Shown: positions 22,995 to 32,293, counted from the stretch's first letter. The stretch: 51,905 nucleotides of DNA from DATGFB01 sp032160545 (GCA_032160545.1 JAVHVN010000057.1:1-51905), one strand, 5' to 3'. The notes: generated by a model not told the origin, from the letters alone. Program-made: numbers and translations.

Positions 22995-24638
22995 GTGGCC
23001 GTGCCGCAGACTTCTGCCGTGGGGTACATCGACGTCGCGGGAGTGTCACACGCGCTGCCCGACGGCCGGGTGCTGCTCGGCGACGTGAGCTTCCGGGTCG
23101 GCGAGGGGGCCAAGGCGGCGCTCGTCGGCGCGAACGGTGCCGGCAAGACCACCCTGCTGCGGCTCATCGCCGGTGACCTGCCTGCGCAGCAGGGCAGCGT
23201 CGCGCGCATCGGCGGGCTCGGGGTCATGCGGCAGTTCATCGGATCGGTGCGCGATGCCACCACCGTCCAGGACTTCCTCGTCGGGCTCGCCGCACCGGCG
23301 CTGCGTGCTGCCTGGGACGACGTGCAGTCGGCCGAGCTCGCCCTCATGGAGCGCGACGACGAGGCCGTCCAGCTGCGGTACGCGCACGCGCTCGCGCACT
23401 GGGGGGACGCGGGCGGCTACGACGCCGAGGTGCTGTGGGACACCGTCACCGTCGCCGCGCTCGGGATCGCGTACGAGCGGTGCAAGTACCGCGAGCTGAC
23501 GACGCTGTCCGGAGGTGAGCAGAAGCGGCTCGCGCTGGAGTTGCTGCTGCGGGGGCCCGACGAGGTCCTGCTGCTGGACGAGCCGGACAACTATCTCGAC
23601 GTCCCGGGCAAGCGCTGGCTCGAGCAACGGCTGCGAGAGACGCCCAAGACGGTCCTGTTCGTGAGCCACGACCGGGAGTTGCTCGCCTCCGTCGCCGACC
23701 GGATCGTCACCATCGAGGGCGGCACCGCGTGGGTGCACGGCGGCGGTTTCCGCTCCTACCACGAGGCGCGCGCCGCCAAGCACCAGCGGATGGCCGAGGT
23801 GCGCCGGCGCTGGGACGAGGAGCACGTCCGGCTCAAGGAGCTGGTGCGCACGCTGCAGCAGCAGGCGAAGATCAGCCCGGACATGGCCTCGCGCTATCGC
23901 GCCATGCAGACCCGGCTGGCCAGGTTCGAGGCCGAGGGACCGCCGCCGGACAAGCCCGAGGAGCAACAGGTCACCATGCGCTTGCGTGGCGGACGGACCG
24001 GAGTGCGCGCCGTGATGTGCGAGCAGCTCGAGCTGACCGGTCTGATGCAGCCGTTCGGCGCCGAGATCTTCTACGGCGAACGGGTCGGCGTGCTCGGTGC
24101 GAACGGTGCCGGCAAGTCGCACTTCCTGCGGCTGCTCGGGGGTGAACCGGTAGCGCACACCGGCAGCTGGCGGCTCGGGGCGCGCGTCGTGCCCGGACTG
24201 TTTGCGCAGACGCACGCGCACCCCGAATGGCATGACGCGACACTGGTCGACCTCCTTTGGGCGGGCGAGGGGGGCCGCAGCGGCATCGATCGCGGACGCG
24301 CCATGGGTGCGTTGCGCAGATATGCCTTGAACCAGCAGGGTGATCAGACCTTCGGCTCGCTATCGGGCGGCCAGCAGGCGCGCTTGCAGATCCTGCTCCT
24401 CGAGCTGTCCGGCGCCACGCTGTTACTGCTCGACGAGCCGACCGACAACCTTGACGTCCTCAGTGCCGAAGCGCTGGAGGAGGCGCTCGAGTCGTTCGAG
24501 GGCACCGTGCTTGCGGCCACCCATGACCGGTGGTTCGCACGTTCGTTCGACCGGTTCGTCGTGTTCGGCTCGGACGGCCGGGTGTACGAGTCGGACGAGC
24601 CGGTCTTCGACGAGGCCCGGGTGGCCCGTCCCCGCTAG
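22995..24638 (+). CDS. ABC-F family ATPase
   Basis: The 547-residue protein has two ABC domains and no membrane segment, the ABC-F layout. NBD1 has Walker A GANGAGKTT, signature LSGGEQKR and Walker B LLLDEPDNYLD. NBD2 has GANGAGKSH, LSGGQQAR and LLLDEPTDNLD. Between them lies a charged helical linker (AAKHQRMAEVRRRWDEEHVRL, about residues 258-278, and on to about 315). ABC-F proteins bind the ribosomal E site; some protect against antibiotics, others are housekeeping. Which type this is cannot be decided here. GTG codons at 23001 and 23019 are alternative starts. Confidence 0.92.
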   Translation: MAVPQTSAVGYIDVAGVSHALPDGRVLLGDVSFRVGEGAKAALVGANGAGKTTLLRLIAGDLPAQQGSVARIGGLGVMRQFIGSVRDATTVQDFLVGLAAPALRAAWDDVQSAELALMERDDEAVQLRYAHALAHWGDAGGYDAEVLWDTVTVAALGIAYERCKYRELTTLSGGEQKRLALELLLRGPDEVLLLDEPDNYLDVPGKRWLEQRLRETPKTVLFVSHDRELLASVADRIVTIEGGTAWVHGGGFRSYHEARAAKHQRMAEVRRRWDEEHVRLKELVRTLQQQAKISPDMASRYRAMQTRLARFEAEGPPPDKPEEQQVTMRLRGGRTGVRAVMCEQLELTGLMQPFGAEIFYGERVGVLGANGAGKSHFLRLLGGEPVAHTGSWRLGARVVPGLFAQTHAHPEWHDATLVDLLWAGEGGRSGIDRGRAMGALRRYALNQQGDQTFGSLSGGQQARLQILLLELSGATLLLLDEPTDNLDVLSAEALEEALESFEGTVLAATHDRWFARSFDRFVVFGSDGRVYESDEPVFDEARVARPR

Positions 24639-24653
24639 CCGAGTTGCTCGGCG

Positions 24654-25484
24654 CTACGGTGCCGGGACGGCGAACGCGACGATGTTGTCGCGGTAGTTGC
24701 CGGTGCTCGCGTCGAACGGGCCGCCGCACGTGACGATGGCGAGCCGGCCGACGCTCTTCTGGTCGAAGATCTCCTGATACGGAAGGGCATGCTTGTCGTA
24801 CGTGCGCACGCCGGTGATCGAGAACTTGACTGTGGTGTGCTTGCCGCCGGAGACGCCGTACACGTAAACGGTGTCGCCAGGGTTGAGGGTTCCGATGTCG
24901 GCGAGCACGCCCTTGACGCCCGCGAAGTTGATGTGGCCGTCGAGGATCGCGGTGCCCGTCTTGGCACCCGGCTTCGCGCCGGTGTCCCACCAGCCGACGA
25001 TCTTCGGATCCTGGGGGACCTCGAGCGAGTTGTCCGGCAGCGTCACGACGTGGACGATCGGCGCGACGGCGTGCAGGCGCGGGATCTCGATGCGCTCCGG
25101 CGACACGAGCGCCGCCGCGAGCGACACGCGGCCCGGCTGGGTCGGCACCTCACCGACGTTGCGCACCGCATCGGGCGAGTTGCCGCCACCCCAGTCGGGC
25201 GAGATGACCCAGGTGACGCCGGCGGCGGCGGCCAGCACGATCGCGACGAGGATGCACGCGAAGGTGATGCGGCCGGTCGCCTGCGCGGACAGTCGCCGCC
25301 GCTGCCCGGAGCGCCGTCGTGGGTGTTCGCCGCCACGCGAGGCGGAGGTCGGTGCGGCGGAGCCGGCCCGGTGCAGCTCGTCGAGCGGGTGGAACGGGTC
25401 CATCGGAATGAGGGGGTCCGGATGCATCGGGGGCACCCGGGGCACGGTCGGGGGCTCAGCGCCCTGCGCGTGCTGCTCGCTCAT
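24654..25484 (-). CDS. class F sortase
   Basis: This cysteine transpeptidase or protease of the cell surface has 276 residues. A Pro-rich cytoplasmic N-terminus (1-70) is followed by one membrane helix (72-94) and a sortase domain from about residue 120. The catalytic triad is visible as H184 (LDGHINF), C253 (IVTCGG) and R265 (NYRDN). The short gap between Cys and Arg, and the C-terminus right after, fit class F. No LPXTG-type substrate gene was seen nearby. It is divergent from rplM across 270 bp and converges with the ABC-F gene. Confidence 0.9.
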   Translation of the reverse strand: MSEQHAQGAEPPTVPRVPPMHPDPLIPMDPFHPLDELHRAGSAAPTSASRGGEHPRRRSGQRRRLSAQATGRITFACILVAIVLAAAAGVTWVISPDWGGGNSPDAVRNVGEVPTQPGRVSLAAALVSPERIEIPRLHAVAPIVHVVTLPDNSLEVPQDPKIVGWWDTGAKPGAKTGTAILDGHINFAGVKGVLADIGTLNPGDTVYVYGVSGGKHTTVKFSITGVRTYDKHALPYQEIFDQKSVGRLAIVTCGGPFDASTGNYRDNIVAFAVPAP

Positions 25485-25585
25485 GCTGTGCGATCCCCGT
25501 TCGCGCGCGGTCGGCCCGTCCGGCACGGGCAGCCGTTCCAGGAAAAGTAACGAACCGGATGCCCGCGCGGTTCGTCCGGACGGAT

Positions 25586-25614
25586 TTGGCCGTGTGCTGC
25601 GCGTCTCGTAGACT
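25586..25614 (+). promoter_or_regulatory. promoter of rplM-rpsI
   Basis: TTGGCC (25586-25591), a 17-bp spacer and TAGACT (25609-25614), followed by GG, match the infA promoter almost exactly. A leader of about 130 nt follows before rplM. No other feature was seen in the 270-bp gap between the sortase and rplM. Confidence 0.6.
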
Positions 25615-25754
25615 GGCGCATCGGTGCGCAGAACCCTGCGCGCGCAGGCCATGCCTCGGGGTACACGACGGATCCAGGTCCGGTGGTGACCGCGGGGGCG
25701 CCGGTGCTCCCGACCCGGAGCCAGCGGCGTGAAGACCCGGATTGTGAGTGTCCC

Positions 25755-26191
25755 GTGGGTACCTACAGCCCCAAGCCCGGCGAAGTCGAGCGCCGCTGGC
25801 ACGTCATCGACGCGAACGACGTCGTACTCGGTCGCCTCGCGAGCCAGGCCGCGACGCTGCTGCGCGGCAAGCACAAGCCGCAGTTCGCCCCGCACACCGA
25901 TGTCGGCGACTTCGTCGTGATCATCAACGCCGAGAAGGTCGCGATCTCCGGCAACAAGCGCGAGGAGTTCCGGTACCGGCACTCCGGTTACCCCGGTGGG
26001 CTGTCCAAGCGCACCGTTGGCGAGCTGCTCGAGTCGAAGCCCGAGCGCGTCGTCGAACTCGCCGTTCGGGGCATGCTGCCGAAGAACACCCTCGGCCGCG
26101 CCCAACTGAAGAAGCTCAAGGTCTATGCAGGCCCCGAGCACCCCCACGCCGCCCAGAAGCCGCAGCCGTTCGAGATCAAGCAGGTAAGCCA

Positions 26192-26195
<4 letters not shown>
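25755..26195 (+). CDS. rplM: 50S ribosomal protein L13
   Basis: L13 is an early assembly protein of the large subunit. The 146-residue product begins MGTYSPKPGEVERRWHVIDA at a GTG and contains VLGRLASQAATLLRGKHKPQFAPH, HSGYPGGLSKRTVGELL, MLPKNTLGRAQLKKLKVYAG. The frame is open 24 codons upstream, but homologues start here. It overlaps rpsI by 4 bases (GTGA) and is driven by the promoter at 25586. Confidence 0.95.
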
Positions 26196-26587
<392 letters not shown>

Positions 26588-26593
26588 GCCCCC

Positions 26594-27925
26594 GTGGGTC
26601 TCTTCGGGACCGACGGGGTTCGCGGGCTGGCCAACGCCGACCTGACACCCGAGCTGGCACTCGCCGTCGCGAGCGCCGCCGCCCGGGTGCTCGTCGCGCA
26701 CGACGCTTCGCACCGGCCGGTGGCGGTCGTCGGCCGTGACCCGCGTGCCAGCGGCGAGATGCTCGAGGCGGCCGTGGTCGCCGGACTCGCCGCCGCGGGA
26801 GCGGACGTGCTGCAGGTCGGTGTGCTTCCCACGCCGGCGGTCGCCTACCTGACCGCCGCATACGGCGCCGATCTCGGCGTCGTGCTGTCCGCCTCGCACA
26901 ACCCCATGCCCGACAACGGCATCAAGCTGTTCGCCGCCGGCGGCCTGAAACTGGCCGACGAGATCGAGGCCGAGGTCGAGGCGCAGATCGAGGTCGATCC
27001 CGACACCCGGCCGATCGGCGCAGCCATCGGGCGGGTACGGCCGGTGGCCGACGCGGCAGAGCGGTACCTCGAGCACATCCTGGCCGCGGTGCCGGTGTCC
27101 CTCGCCGGGTTGCACGTGGTCGTCGACTGCGCGAACGGCGCGGCGTCGAGCGTCGCCCCCGAGCTCTATCGCCGCGCCGGTGCGCGCGTGAGCGCGATCG
27201 CTGCCGCGCCCGACGGAGTGAACATCAACGACGGTGTCGGCTCGACCCATCTCGACCACCTCCGTTCCGCGGTACGCGCCGAGGGTGCCGACCTCGGCAT
27301 CGCGCACGACGGCGACGCCGACCGGTGCCTCGGTGTCGACGCGTCGGGCGAGACCGTCGACGGCGACCAGATCCTCGCGATGTGCGCGCTGGCCCTGCGC
27401 GACGCCGGGGCGCTGCGCGACGACACCGTCGTCGCCACCGTCATGAGCAATCTGGGTTTCCACCACGCCATGCGCGCGCACGGCATCGAGGTCCTCACCA
27501 CCGCGGTAGGCGATCGCTACGTGCTCGAGGCACTGCGTGCCAAGGACCTCAACCTCGGCGGCGAGCAGAGCGGGCACGTCGTCTTCACCGACTGGGCCAC
27601 CACCGGCGACGGGCTGCTGACCGCATTGCACGTGATGGCACGGATGGCCACGACCGGCCGTCCGCTCGCCGAGCTGGCCGCCGTCGTGCAGCGGCTTCCG
27701 CAAGTGCTGGTGAACGTGGCGGTCGCCGACCGCGAGGCAGTGGCGACCTCTGCCGCGGTGCTCACGGCGGTGCGTGCGGCCGAGGCCGAACTCGGCGACA
27801 CCGGCCGGATCCTGCTTCGGCCCTCGGGTACCGAACAGCTGGTACGGGTGATGGTCGAGGCACCGACGCAGCCGCAGGCGGACGCGATCGCCCGCCGGGT
27901 CGCGCAGGCCGTGGGCGGCGCCTGA
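26594..27925 (+). CDS. glmM: phosphoglucosamine mutase
   Basis: GlmM converts glucosamine-6-phosphate to glucosamine-1-phosphate on the way to UDP-GlcNAc for peptidoglycan. The 443-residue enzyme starts MGLFGTDGVRGLAN. It has the phosphoserine loop SASHNPMPDNGIK, the Mg2+ loop DGDADRCLGVD, the sugar loop GGEQSGHVVF and the phosphate-binding RPSGTEQLVRVM. It follows rpsI by 6 bp; linkage to rplM-rpsI is conserved in actinobacteria. glmS, the preceding step, lies 2.5 kb downstream. Confidence 0.97.
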   Translation: MGLFGTDGVRGLANADLTPELALAVASAAARVLVAHDASHRPVAVVGRDPRASGEMLEAAVVAGLAAAGADVLQVGVLPTPAVAYLTAAYGADLGVVLSASHNPMPDNGIKLFAAGGLKLADEIEAEVEAQIEVDPDTRPIGAAIGRVRPVADAAERYLEHILAAVPVSLAGLHVVVDCANGAASSVAPELYRRAGARVSAIAAAPDGVNINDGVGSTHLDHLRSAVRAEGADLGIAHDGDADRCLGVDASGETVDGDQILAMCALALRDAGALRDDTVVATVMSNLGFHHAMRAHGIEVLTTAVGDRYVLEALRAKDLNLGGEQSGHVVFTDWATTGDGLLTALHVMARMATTGRPLAELAAVVQRLPQVLVNVAVADREAVATSAAVLTAVRAAEAELGDTGRILLRPSGTEQLVRVMVEAPTQPQADAIARRVAQAVGGA

Positions 27926-27962
27926 CCCGTCGCCGCGCGAACCGGTGCACAGGGCGCCGCGC

Positions 27963-27968
27963 GAGAAT
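27963..27968 (+). promoter_or_regulatory. possible -10 box of the zincin-like gene (leaderless layout)
   Basis: GAGAAT ends 7 bases before the ATG at 27976. The first position departs from the consensus, so this is a weak call on its own. Confidence 0.25.
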
Positions 27969-27975
27969 CGTCGTC

Positions 27976-28317
27976 ATGGTCGTCGTGGAAGACGCGCGAT
28001 TCGAGCAGATGGTCGGCGAGGCGCTCGACGGGCTTCCGCCGGACCTCGGCAGGCTGATGCGCAACGTGGCGGTGACGGTCCAGCACGAGGCCGGGCCGCC
28101 GGGCCTGCTCGGGCTGTACCGCGGGGTCCCGCTGACCAGCCGGACGTCGCAATACTCGGCCGTCCTGCCGGACCGGATCACCCTGTATCACCAGGCGATC
28201 GCCGCACGGTGCAGCACGGAGGTGCAGGTGGTCGTCGAGGTCCGGCGCACCGTGATCCACGAGATCGGCCATCACTTCGGCATCGATGACGCGCGCCTGC
28301 ACGAGCTCGGCTGGTAG
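27976..28317 (+). CDS. zincin-like metallopeptidase family protein
   Basis: The 113-residue protein has the HEIGHHFGI zinc motif near its C-terminus and LPPDLGRLMRNVAVTVQHE near the start. This is the layout of the small Zincin_1 family (PF06262 type), common and uncharacterised in actinobacteria. The ATG at 27976 gives MVVVEDARFEQMVGEAL, in register with the family. GAGAAT ends 7 bases before it and there is no ribosome binding site, so it may be leaderless. Its substrate is unknown. Confidence 0.85.
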   Translation: MVVVEDARFEQMVGEALDGLPPDLGRLMRNVAVTVQHEAGPPGLLGLYRGVPLTSRTSQYSAVLPDRITLYHQAIAARCSTEVQVVVEVRRTVIHEIGHHFGIDDARLHELGW

Positions 28318-28341
28318 CTGCCCAGCCGGCCCGCACCGGCA

Positions 28342-29358
28342 TCAGCGGGTCGCGAAGTGGACGACCTCGTCGACCGTCTCGCGCCGGAGCACGCCGCGTT
28401 CGACCAGCACCTCGAGGTGCGCCATCGTCTCGTTCACCGCCATGATCCGATTGAACAGGTCCAGGTCGTCGAGGCGGCGCTCGTGGCGGGTCCAGGTGAG
28501 GATCTGTGCCACCTCGAACCCGGTGCTCGCGCCTTGCGCGACCGCGTCGGCGGTGGCCGTGAGGCGCTTCTCGTGGTGTTGCAGTAGCTCGTCCACGCGC
28601 TCGTGCACCGACGCGGTCGCGGGGCCGTGCGCAGGCAGCAGCCGGGCGTCCGGCATCGCCCTGGTCAGCGCGAGCGAGGTGAGGTAATCGCGCAGCGGTG
28701 AGGGCGGCCGGACGAGCTCGATCCCGATCGACGGGGTGATGTGCGGCAGAACGTGATCACCGCCGAAGAGCACCTGTGCGTCGGGATCGTGGTAGACCAC
28801 GTGGCCGCGGGTGTGGCCCGGCGTCGCGATCACACGCAGCGTCCGAGTCGTCAACGGCAGTTCCAGGCCGTCCGGCAGCCAGCGATCCGGCTCGGCCCAG
28901 TTGGTGAGGTCCGGCCCGTCGCCCTGGTCGCGCGTCCACGCGTCGAGCTGGCGCGACAGCTCGACGGCACCCGCGCCGTGCAGCGACGCGACATCGGGGT
29001 GTGCCCTGATCGTGCGGATCGCCTCGAGCGTCACGCGCTCGCCCTCGCCCAGCGAGACCGACGAGCCGACCGCGCGCCGGACCGCGATCGCCTGCGTGTA
29101 GTGATCGCGATGGATATGCGTGACGAGGAACTCCCGGATGTCGGCAAGCCCGTAGCCGATCGTCGCGAGTGACCGGGTGAGCAGCTCCTCGGAGTCGGGG
29201 AGGGCCCAGCCGCCGTCGATCATGACGACCTGCTCGCCGTCCGCGACCGCGTAGACGTTGACCGCCTTGAGATTGTCGCCGGGCAGTGGCAACGGAATGC
29301 GGTAGATGCCTGGCGCCTCTTCGTGCGCTCCCGGTTGCTCCCACGCGTGACGATCCAT
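28342..29358 (-). CDS. metallo-beta-lactamase fold hydrolase
   Basis: The 338-residue protein has the di-zinc motif THIHRDHY (HxHxDH, about residues 80-87), a second histidine in ATPGHTRGHVVYH, the bridging Asp in FGGDHVLPHI and the last His in LLPAHGPA. A C-terminal helical region (residues 265-338) resembles the winged-helix tail of glyoxalase-II-like and LACTB2-like enzymes. It may act on thioesters or RNA; sequence does not decide. TAGGTT ends 6 bases before the ATG at 29358. Confidence 0.88.
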   Translation of the reverse strand: MDRHAWEQPGAHEEAPGIYRIPLPLPGDNLKAVNVYAVADGEQVVMIDGGWALPDSEELLTRSLATIGYGLADIREFLVTHIHRDHYTQAIAVRRAVGSSVSLGEGERVTLEAIRTIRAHPDVASLHGAGAVELSRQLDAWTRDQGDGPDLTNWAEPDRWLPDGLELPLTTRTLRVIATPGHTRGHVVYHDPDAQVLFGGDHVLPHITPSIGIELVRPPSPLRDYLTSLALTRAMPDARLLPAHGPATASVHERVDELLQHHEKRLTATADAVAQGASTGFEVAQILTWTRHERRLDDLDLFNRIMAVNETMAHLEVLVERGVLRRETVDEVVHFATR

Positions 29359-29364
29359 ACCCGC

Positions 29365-29370
29365 AACCTA
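29365..29370 (-). promoter_or_regulatory. -10 box of the MBL hydrolase gene (leaderless layout)
   Basis: TAGGTT on the minus strand ends 6 bases before the ATG at 29358, with no ribosome binding site between. It keeps the T1, A2 and T6 positions of the -10 consensus. Confidence 0.4.
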
Positions 29371-29528
29371 TGGCCGGCGAGCCGGATCGCGCGCGCGGGT
29401 GTGACGCGCCGCGCTCGCGCGCGGGCCGCGGTCGTCGCCTCCGCCAGCGCTGCGGCCAAGGACGCGTCATGAGAGCGCAGTGAGGCGCATGATCCCTCCA
29501 CATCGCCCGACCGCACGGTTGAACCCTT

Positions 29529-30374
29529 ATGTCATCGAAGGAAAGTCCTCATTCCGACGCTCCCCGCGCTCCCGACGCCGATCGCGGGCCGGGCGAGACG
29601 CATCGCCCGCGCCTGTACCTCTCGGCAACCCAGCTCATCGCGAGCGCACTCGCCGCGGCGACCGCTGCCGTCGCCGGTTCCTTTCTCGGCGTGAACGGCA
29701 CCGTCGTCGGCGCGGCGGTAGGCAGCCTGCTGACGGTCATGGGCAACGCGGTCTACAGCCACTCGTTGCAGCGCACCGGTGCGCGAGTGCGCAGCGCCGT
29801 TCCGGCGAGTGCCAGGTGGATGCCGGCGCGCATTCCGCCGCCCGCGCCACGGCCGGCGCCACTGGCGCCACGGCCGGCGCCGCTGGCGCCACGGCCGGCG
29901 CCGGCCGCGGCCGAGCGCTTGTCCCCCGCGCGGCGGACGGCAGCCCTGCGCCGGGTCGCCCTCGCGACCGCGGTGGTGTTCGTCGTCGCTCTCGGCATAC
30001 TCACCGGCGTCGAGGTGCTGGTGGGCCGCCCGTTCAGCGATCTGGTGCGCAACACCTCGGCGAACGGCACCACGGTCTTCGGTTCGCAGCCCACTGTGAC
30101 GAAGCCGTCCACGCCGCAACCCGCAACGACGGTCGCCATCGTGCCGCAGGTCGTGGCGACGACGCCCACGGTGACCTCGTCCCCGCCCACGACCGTGCCA
30201 TCCGCAGCGCCCTCGACAGCGCCGTCGACGGGCATCGCCGCGCCGGCGACCGGGACGCCCACGCAGACGCCGACGGCCCCCTCGTCGGTGACGTCCGGCA
30301 ACACGAGCGCGCCGGCCCCGGCCCCGTCGGCCGGGACGACGTCGAGCCGACCCGCCGGTTTGTCGACGCCCTGA
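29529..30374 (+). CDS. membrane protein with proline-rich repeats and Ser/Thr/Pro-rich exterior
   Basis: I do not recognise a named family. The 281-residue protein has a hydrophobic region at residues 31-75 (LSATQLIASALAAATAAVAG and on), a cytoplasmic linker with three APRPAPL-type heptads (residues 106-126), a membrane helix near 140-165 and a C-terminal 100 residues almost wholly Ser, Thr, Pro, Ala and Val. The tail looks like a mucin-like or glycosylated wall-spanning segment. It lacks an LPXTG sorting signal despite the sortase upstream. No clear ribosome binding site precedes the ATG. It lies 41 bp before glmS. Confidence 0.75.
   Translation: MSSKESPHSDAPRAPDADRGPGETHRPRLYLSATQLIASALAAATAAVAGSFLGVNGTVVGAAVGSLLTVMGNAVYSHSLQRTGARVRSAVPASARWMPARIPPPAPRPAPLAPRPAPLAPRPAPAAAERLSPARRTAALRRVALATAVVFVVALGILTGVEVLVGRPFSDLVRNTSANGTTVFGSQPTVTKPSTPQPATTVAIVPQVVATTPTVTSSPPTTVPSAAPSTAPSTGIAAPATGTPTQTPTAPSSVTSGNTSAPAPAPSAGTTSSRPAGLSTP
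29844..29906 (+). repeat. three 21-bp tandem repeats
   Basis: Units at 29844-29864, 29865-29885 and 29886-29906 encode APRPAPL, APRPAPL and APRPAPA. The first two differ at one base. The repeat is in frame, so copy-number change would lengthen or shorten the linker by 7 residues. Confidence 0.85.
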
Positions 30375-30402
30375 GGCGGCAGGTCAGGATCGGCCCGGCG
30401 GT

Positions 30403-30408
30403 TACGCT
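30403..30408 (+). promoter_or_regulatory. -10 box of glmS (leaderless layout)
   Basis: TACGCT ends 7 bases before the ATG at 30416, and no ribosome binding site lies between. Transcription would start at or next to the A of the ATG. No glmS ribozyme can fit in the 41-bp gap. Confidence 0.45.
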
Positions 30409-30415
30409 GGTGCCC

Positions 30416-32257
30416 ATGTGCGGCATCGTCGGTTACGTCGGGCCCCGGCAGGCGCTGGACGTCGTGGTCGAGGGCCTGCGCCGTCTCGAGTATCGCGGCT
30501 ACGACTCCGCGGGCGTCGCCGTCATCGACGACGGCGCGCTGCAGATCGAGAAGAGGGCCGGCCGGATCGAGAACCTCGACAAGGCGCTCGCGGGCCATCC
30601 GATGACGGGCAGCACCGGCATGGGGCACACCCGGTGGGCGACGCACGGCGCACCGAACGACCGCAACGCGCACCCGCACACCGACGCGTCGGGCCGCGTC
30701 GCCGTGATCCACAACGGGATCATCGAGAACTTCGCCGCGCTGCGGCGCGAACTCGAGGCCGCCGGCGTCGAGTTGGTCAGCGAAACCGACACGGAGATCG
30801 TGGCGCATCTCGTCGGCGCGCAGGTGCGGGAGGGGGTCCGGCTGGCCGACGCCGTGCGCGCGGTCGCCCGGCGCCTCGACGGCGCCTTCACCCTGGTGCT
30901 CCTGGACGCCGAGGACCCCGACGTGGTCGTCGCCGCACGGCGCAACTCGCCGCTCGTCCTGGGTGTGGGCGACGGCGAGATGTTCCTCGGCAGCGACGTG
31001 GCAGCGTTCATCGAGCACAGTCGCGAAGCCGTGGAGCTGGGCCAGAACCAGGTCGTCGAGATCCGCCGCGACGGGTACACGATCACAGACTTCGCCGGTG
31101 CGCCCGTCGACGGGCGGCACTTCCACATCGACTGGGACCTCGCCGCCGCCGAGAAGGGCGGCTACGACTACTTCATGCTCAAGGAGATCCAGGAGCAGCC
31201 GGACGCGGTCCGCGACACGCTCCTGGGCCACCTCGTCGGTGGTCGGATCGTCCTGGACGAGCAGCGGCTCGACCAGCAGGATCTGCGCGACATCGACAAG
31301 GTCTTCGTCGTCGCGTGCGGCACGGCGTATCACGCGGGGCTGATCGCCAAGCAGGTGATCGAGCACTGGACGCGCATTCCGGTCGAGGTCGAGATGGCGT
31401 CGGAGTTCCGCTATCGCGAGCCGGTCCTGGACCAGCAGACGTTGGTCGTCGCCATCAGCCAGTCCGGCGAGACGGCCGACACGCTCGAGGCGGTCCGGCA
31501 CGCCCGGCAGCAACGCGCGAAGGTGCTCGCGATCTGCAACACGAACGGCGCGCAGATCCCGCGCGAATCCGACGCGGTGCTCTACACGCACGCCGGCCCC
31601 GAGATCGGCGTCGCCGCCACGAAGACGTTCGTCGCGCAGCTCGCCGCCGTGCAGCTGGTCGGTCTGGCGCTCGCGCAGGCCCGGGGGACCAAGTACGGCG
31701 ACGAGATCGCGCGCGAGTACGAGACGCTCTGCGGCGTCGCTGACGCGATGGCCCGCACGCTGACGCTCGTCGAGCCGGTGCGTGAGCTCGCGCGGGAGAT
31801 CGCCACGGCGAAGGCGATCCTCTTCCTGGGCCGGCACGTCGGCTACCCGGTGGCGCTCGAGGGTGCGCTGAAGCTGAAAGAACTCGCCTACATGCACGCC
31901 GAGGGATTCGCCGCCGGCGAACTCAAGCACGGCCCGATCGCGCTGATCGAGGAGGGCCTGCCTGTCGTCGTGATCATGCCCTCGCCCACCGGGCGGCCCG
32001 TGCTGCACCAGAAGATGCTGAGCAATGTCGCCGAGATCCGGGCGCGGGGTGCCCGCACCGTCGTCATTGCCGAGATCGGCGACACCACCGCGCGCGAGCA
32101 CGCCGATCACCTGATCGAGGTACCTGCCGTCGCTACCCTGCTCTCGCCGTTCCTCGCGACGATCCCGCTGCAGGTGCTTGCTGCCGAGATCGCCCAGGCA
32201 CGGGGCTATGACGTCGACAAGCCGCGCAACCTCGCAAAATCCGTCACAGTCGAATAG
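30416..32257 (+). CDS. glmS: glutamine-fructose-6-phosphate aminotransferase (isomerizing)
   Basis: GlmS makes glucosamine-6-phosphate from fructose-6-phosphate and glutamine, the first committed step to UDP-GlcNAc. The 613-residue enzyme starts MCGIVGYVG, so removal of Met exposes the catalytic Cys. The amidotransferase domain contains HTRWATHGAPNDRNAHPH and HNGIIENF. Two SIS domains follow (ACGTAYHAG, ISQSGETADTLEA; LGRHVGYPVALEGALKLKE) and the end is the standard KPRNLAKSVTVE. The frame is open upstream, but only this ATG places the Cys correctly. Confidence 0.97.
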   Translation: MCGIVGYVGPRQALDVVVEGLRRLEYRGYDSAGVAVIDDGALQIEKRAGRIENLDKALAGHPMTGSTGMGHTRWATHGAPNDRNAHPHTDASGRVAVIHNGIIENFAALRRELEAAGVELVSETDTEIVAHLVGAQVREGVRLADAVRAVARRLDGAFTLVLLDAEDPDVVVAARRNSPLVLGVGDGEMFLGSDVAAFIEHSREAVELGQNQVVEIRRDGYTITDFAGAPVDGRHFHIDWDLAAAEKGGYDYFMLKEIQEQPDAVRDTLLGHLVGGRIVLDEQRLDQQDLRDIDKVFVVACGTAYHAGLIAKQVIEHWTRIPVEVEMASEFRYREPVLDQQTLVVAISQSGETADTLEAVRHARQQRAKVLAICNTNGAQIPRESDAVLYTHAGPEIGVAATKTFVAQLAAVQLVGLALAQARGTKYGDEIAREYETLCGVADAMARTLTLVEPVRELAREIATAKAILFLGRHVGYPVALEGALKLKELAYMHAEGFAAGELKHGPIALIEEGLPVVVIMPSPTGRPVLHQKMLSNVAEIRARGARTVVIAEIGDTTAREHADHLIEVPAVATLLSPFLATIPLQVLAAEIAQARGYDVDKPRNLAKSVTVE

Positions 32258-32280
32258 GCCGGCCGCCAGGACCGTCTCGG

Positions 32281-32286
32281 TAGGCT
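32281..32286 (+). promoter_or_regulatory. -10 box of the ferredoxin reductase gene (leaderless layout)
   Basis: TAGGCT ends 7 bases before the GTG at 32294. No ribosome binding site is present. Confidence 0.4.
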
Positions 32287-32293
32287 CCGACGT

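Noticed and set aside
25683..25754. N-terminal extension of L13 starting at 25683
   Set aside because: The extra 24 residues have no counterpart in L13 and the family start MGTYSPKPGE fits the GTG at 25755.
30375..30415. glmS ribozyme before glmS
   Set aside because: The gap is only 41 bp and holds a -10 box directly before the start codon; there is no room for the ribozyme.
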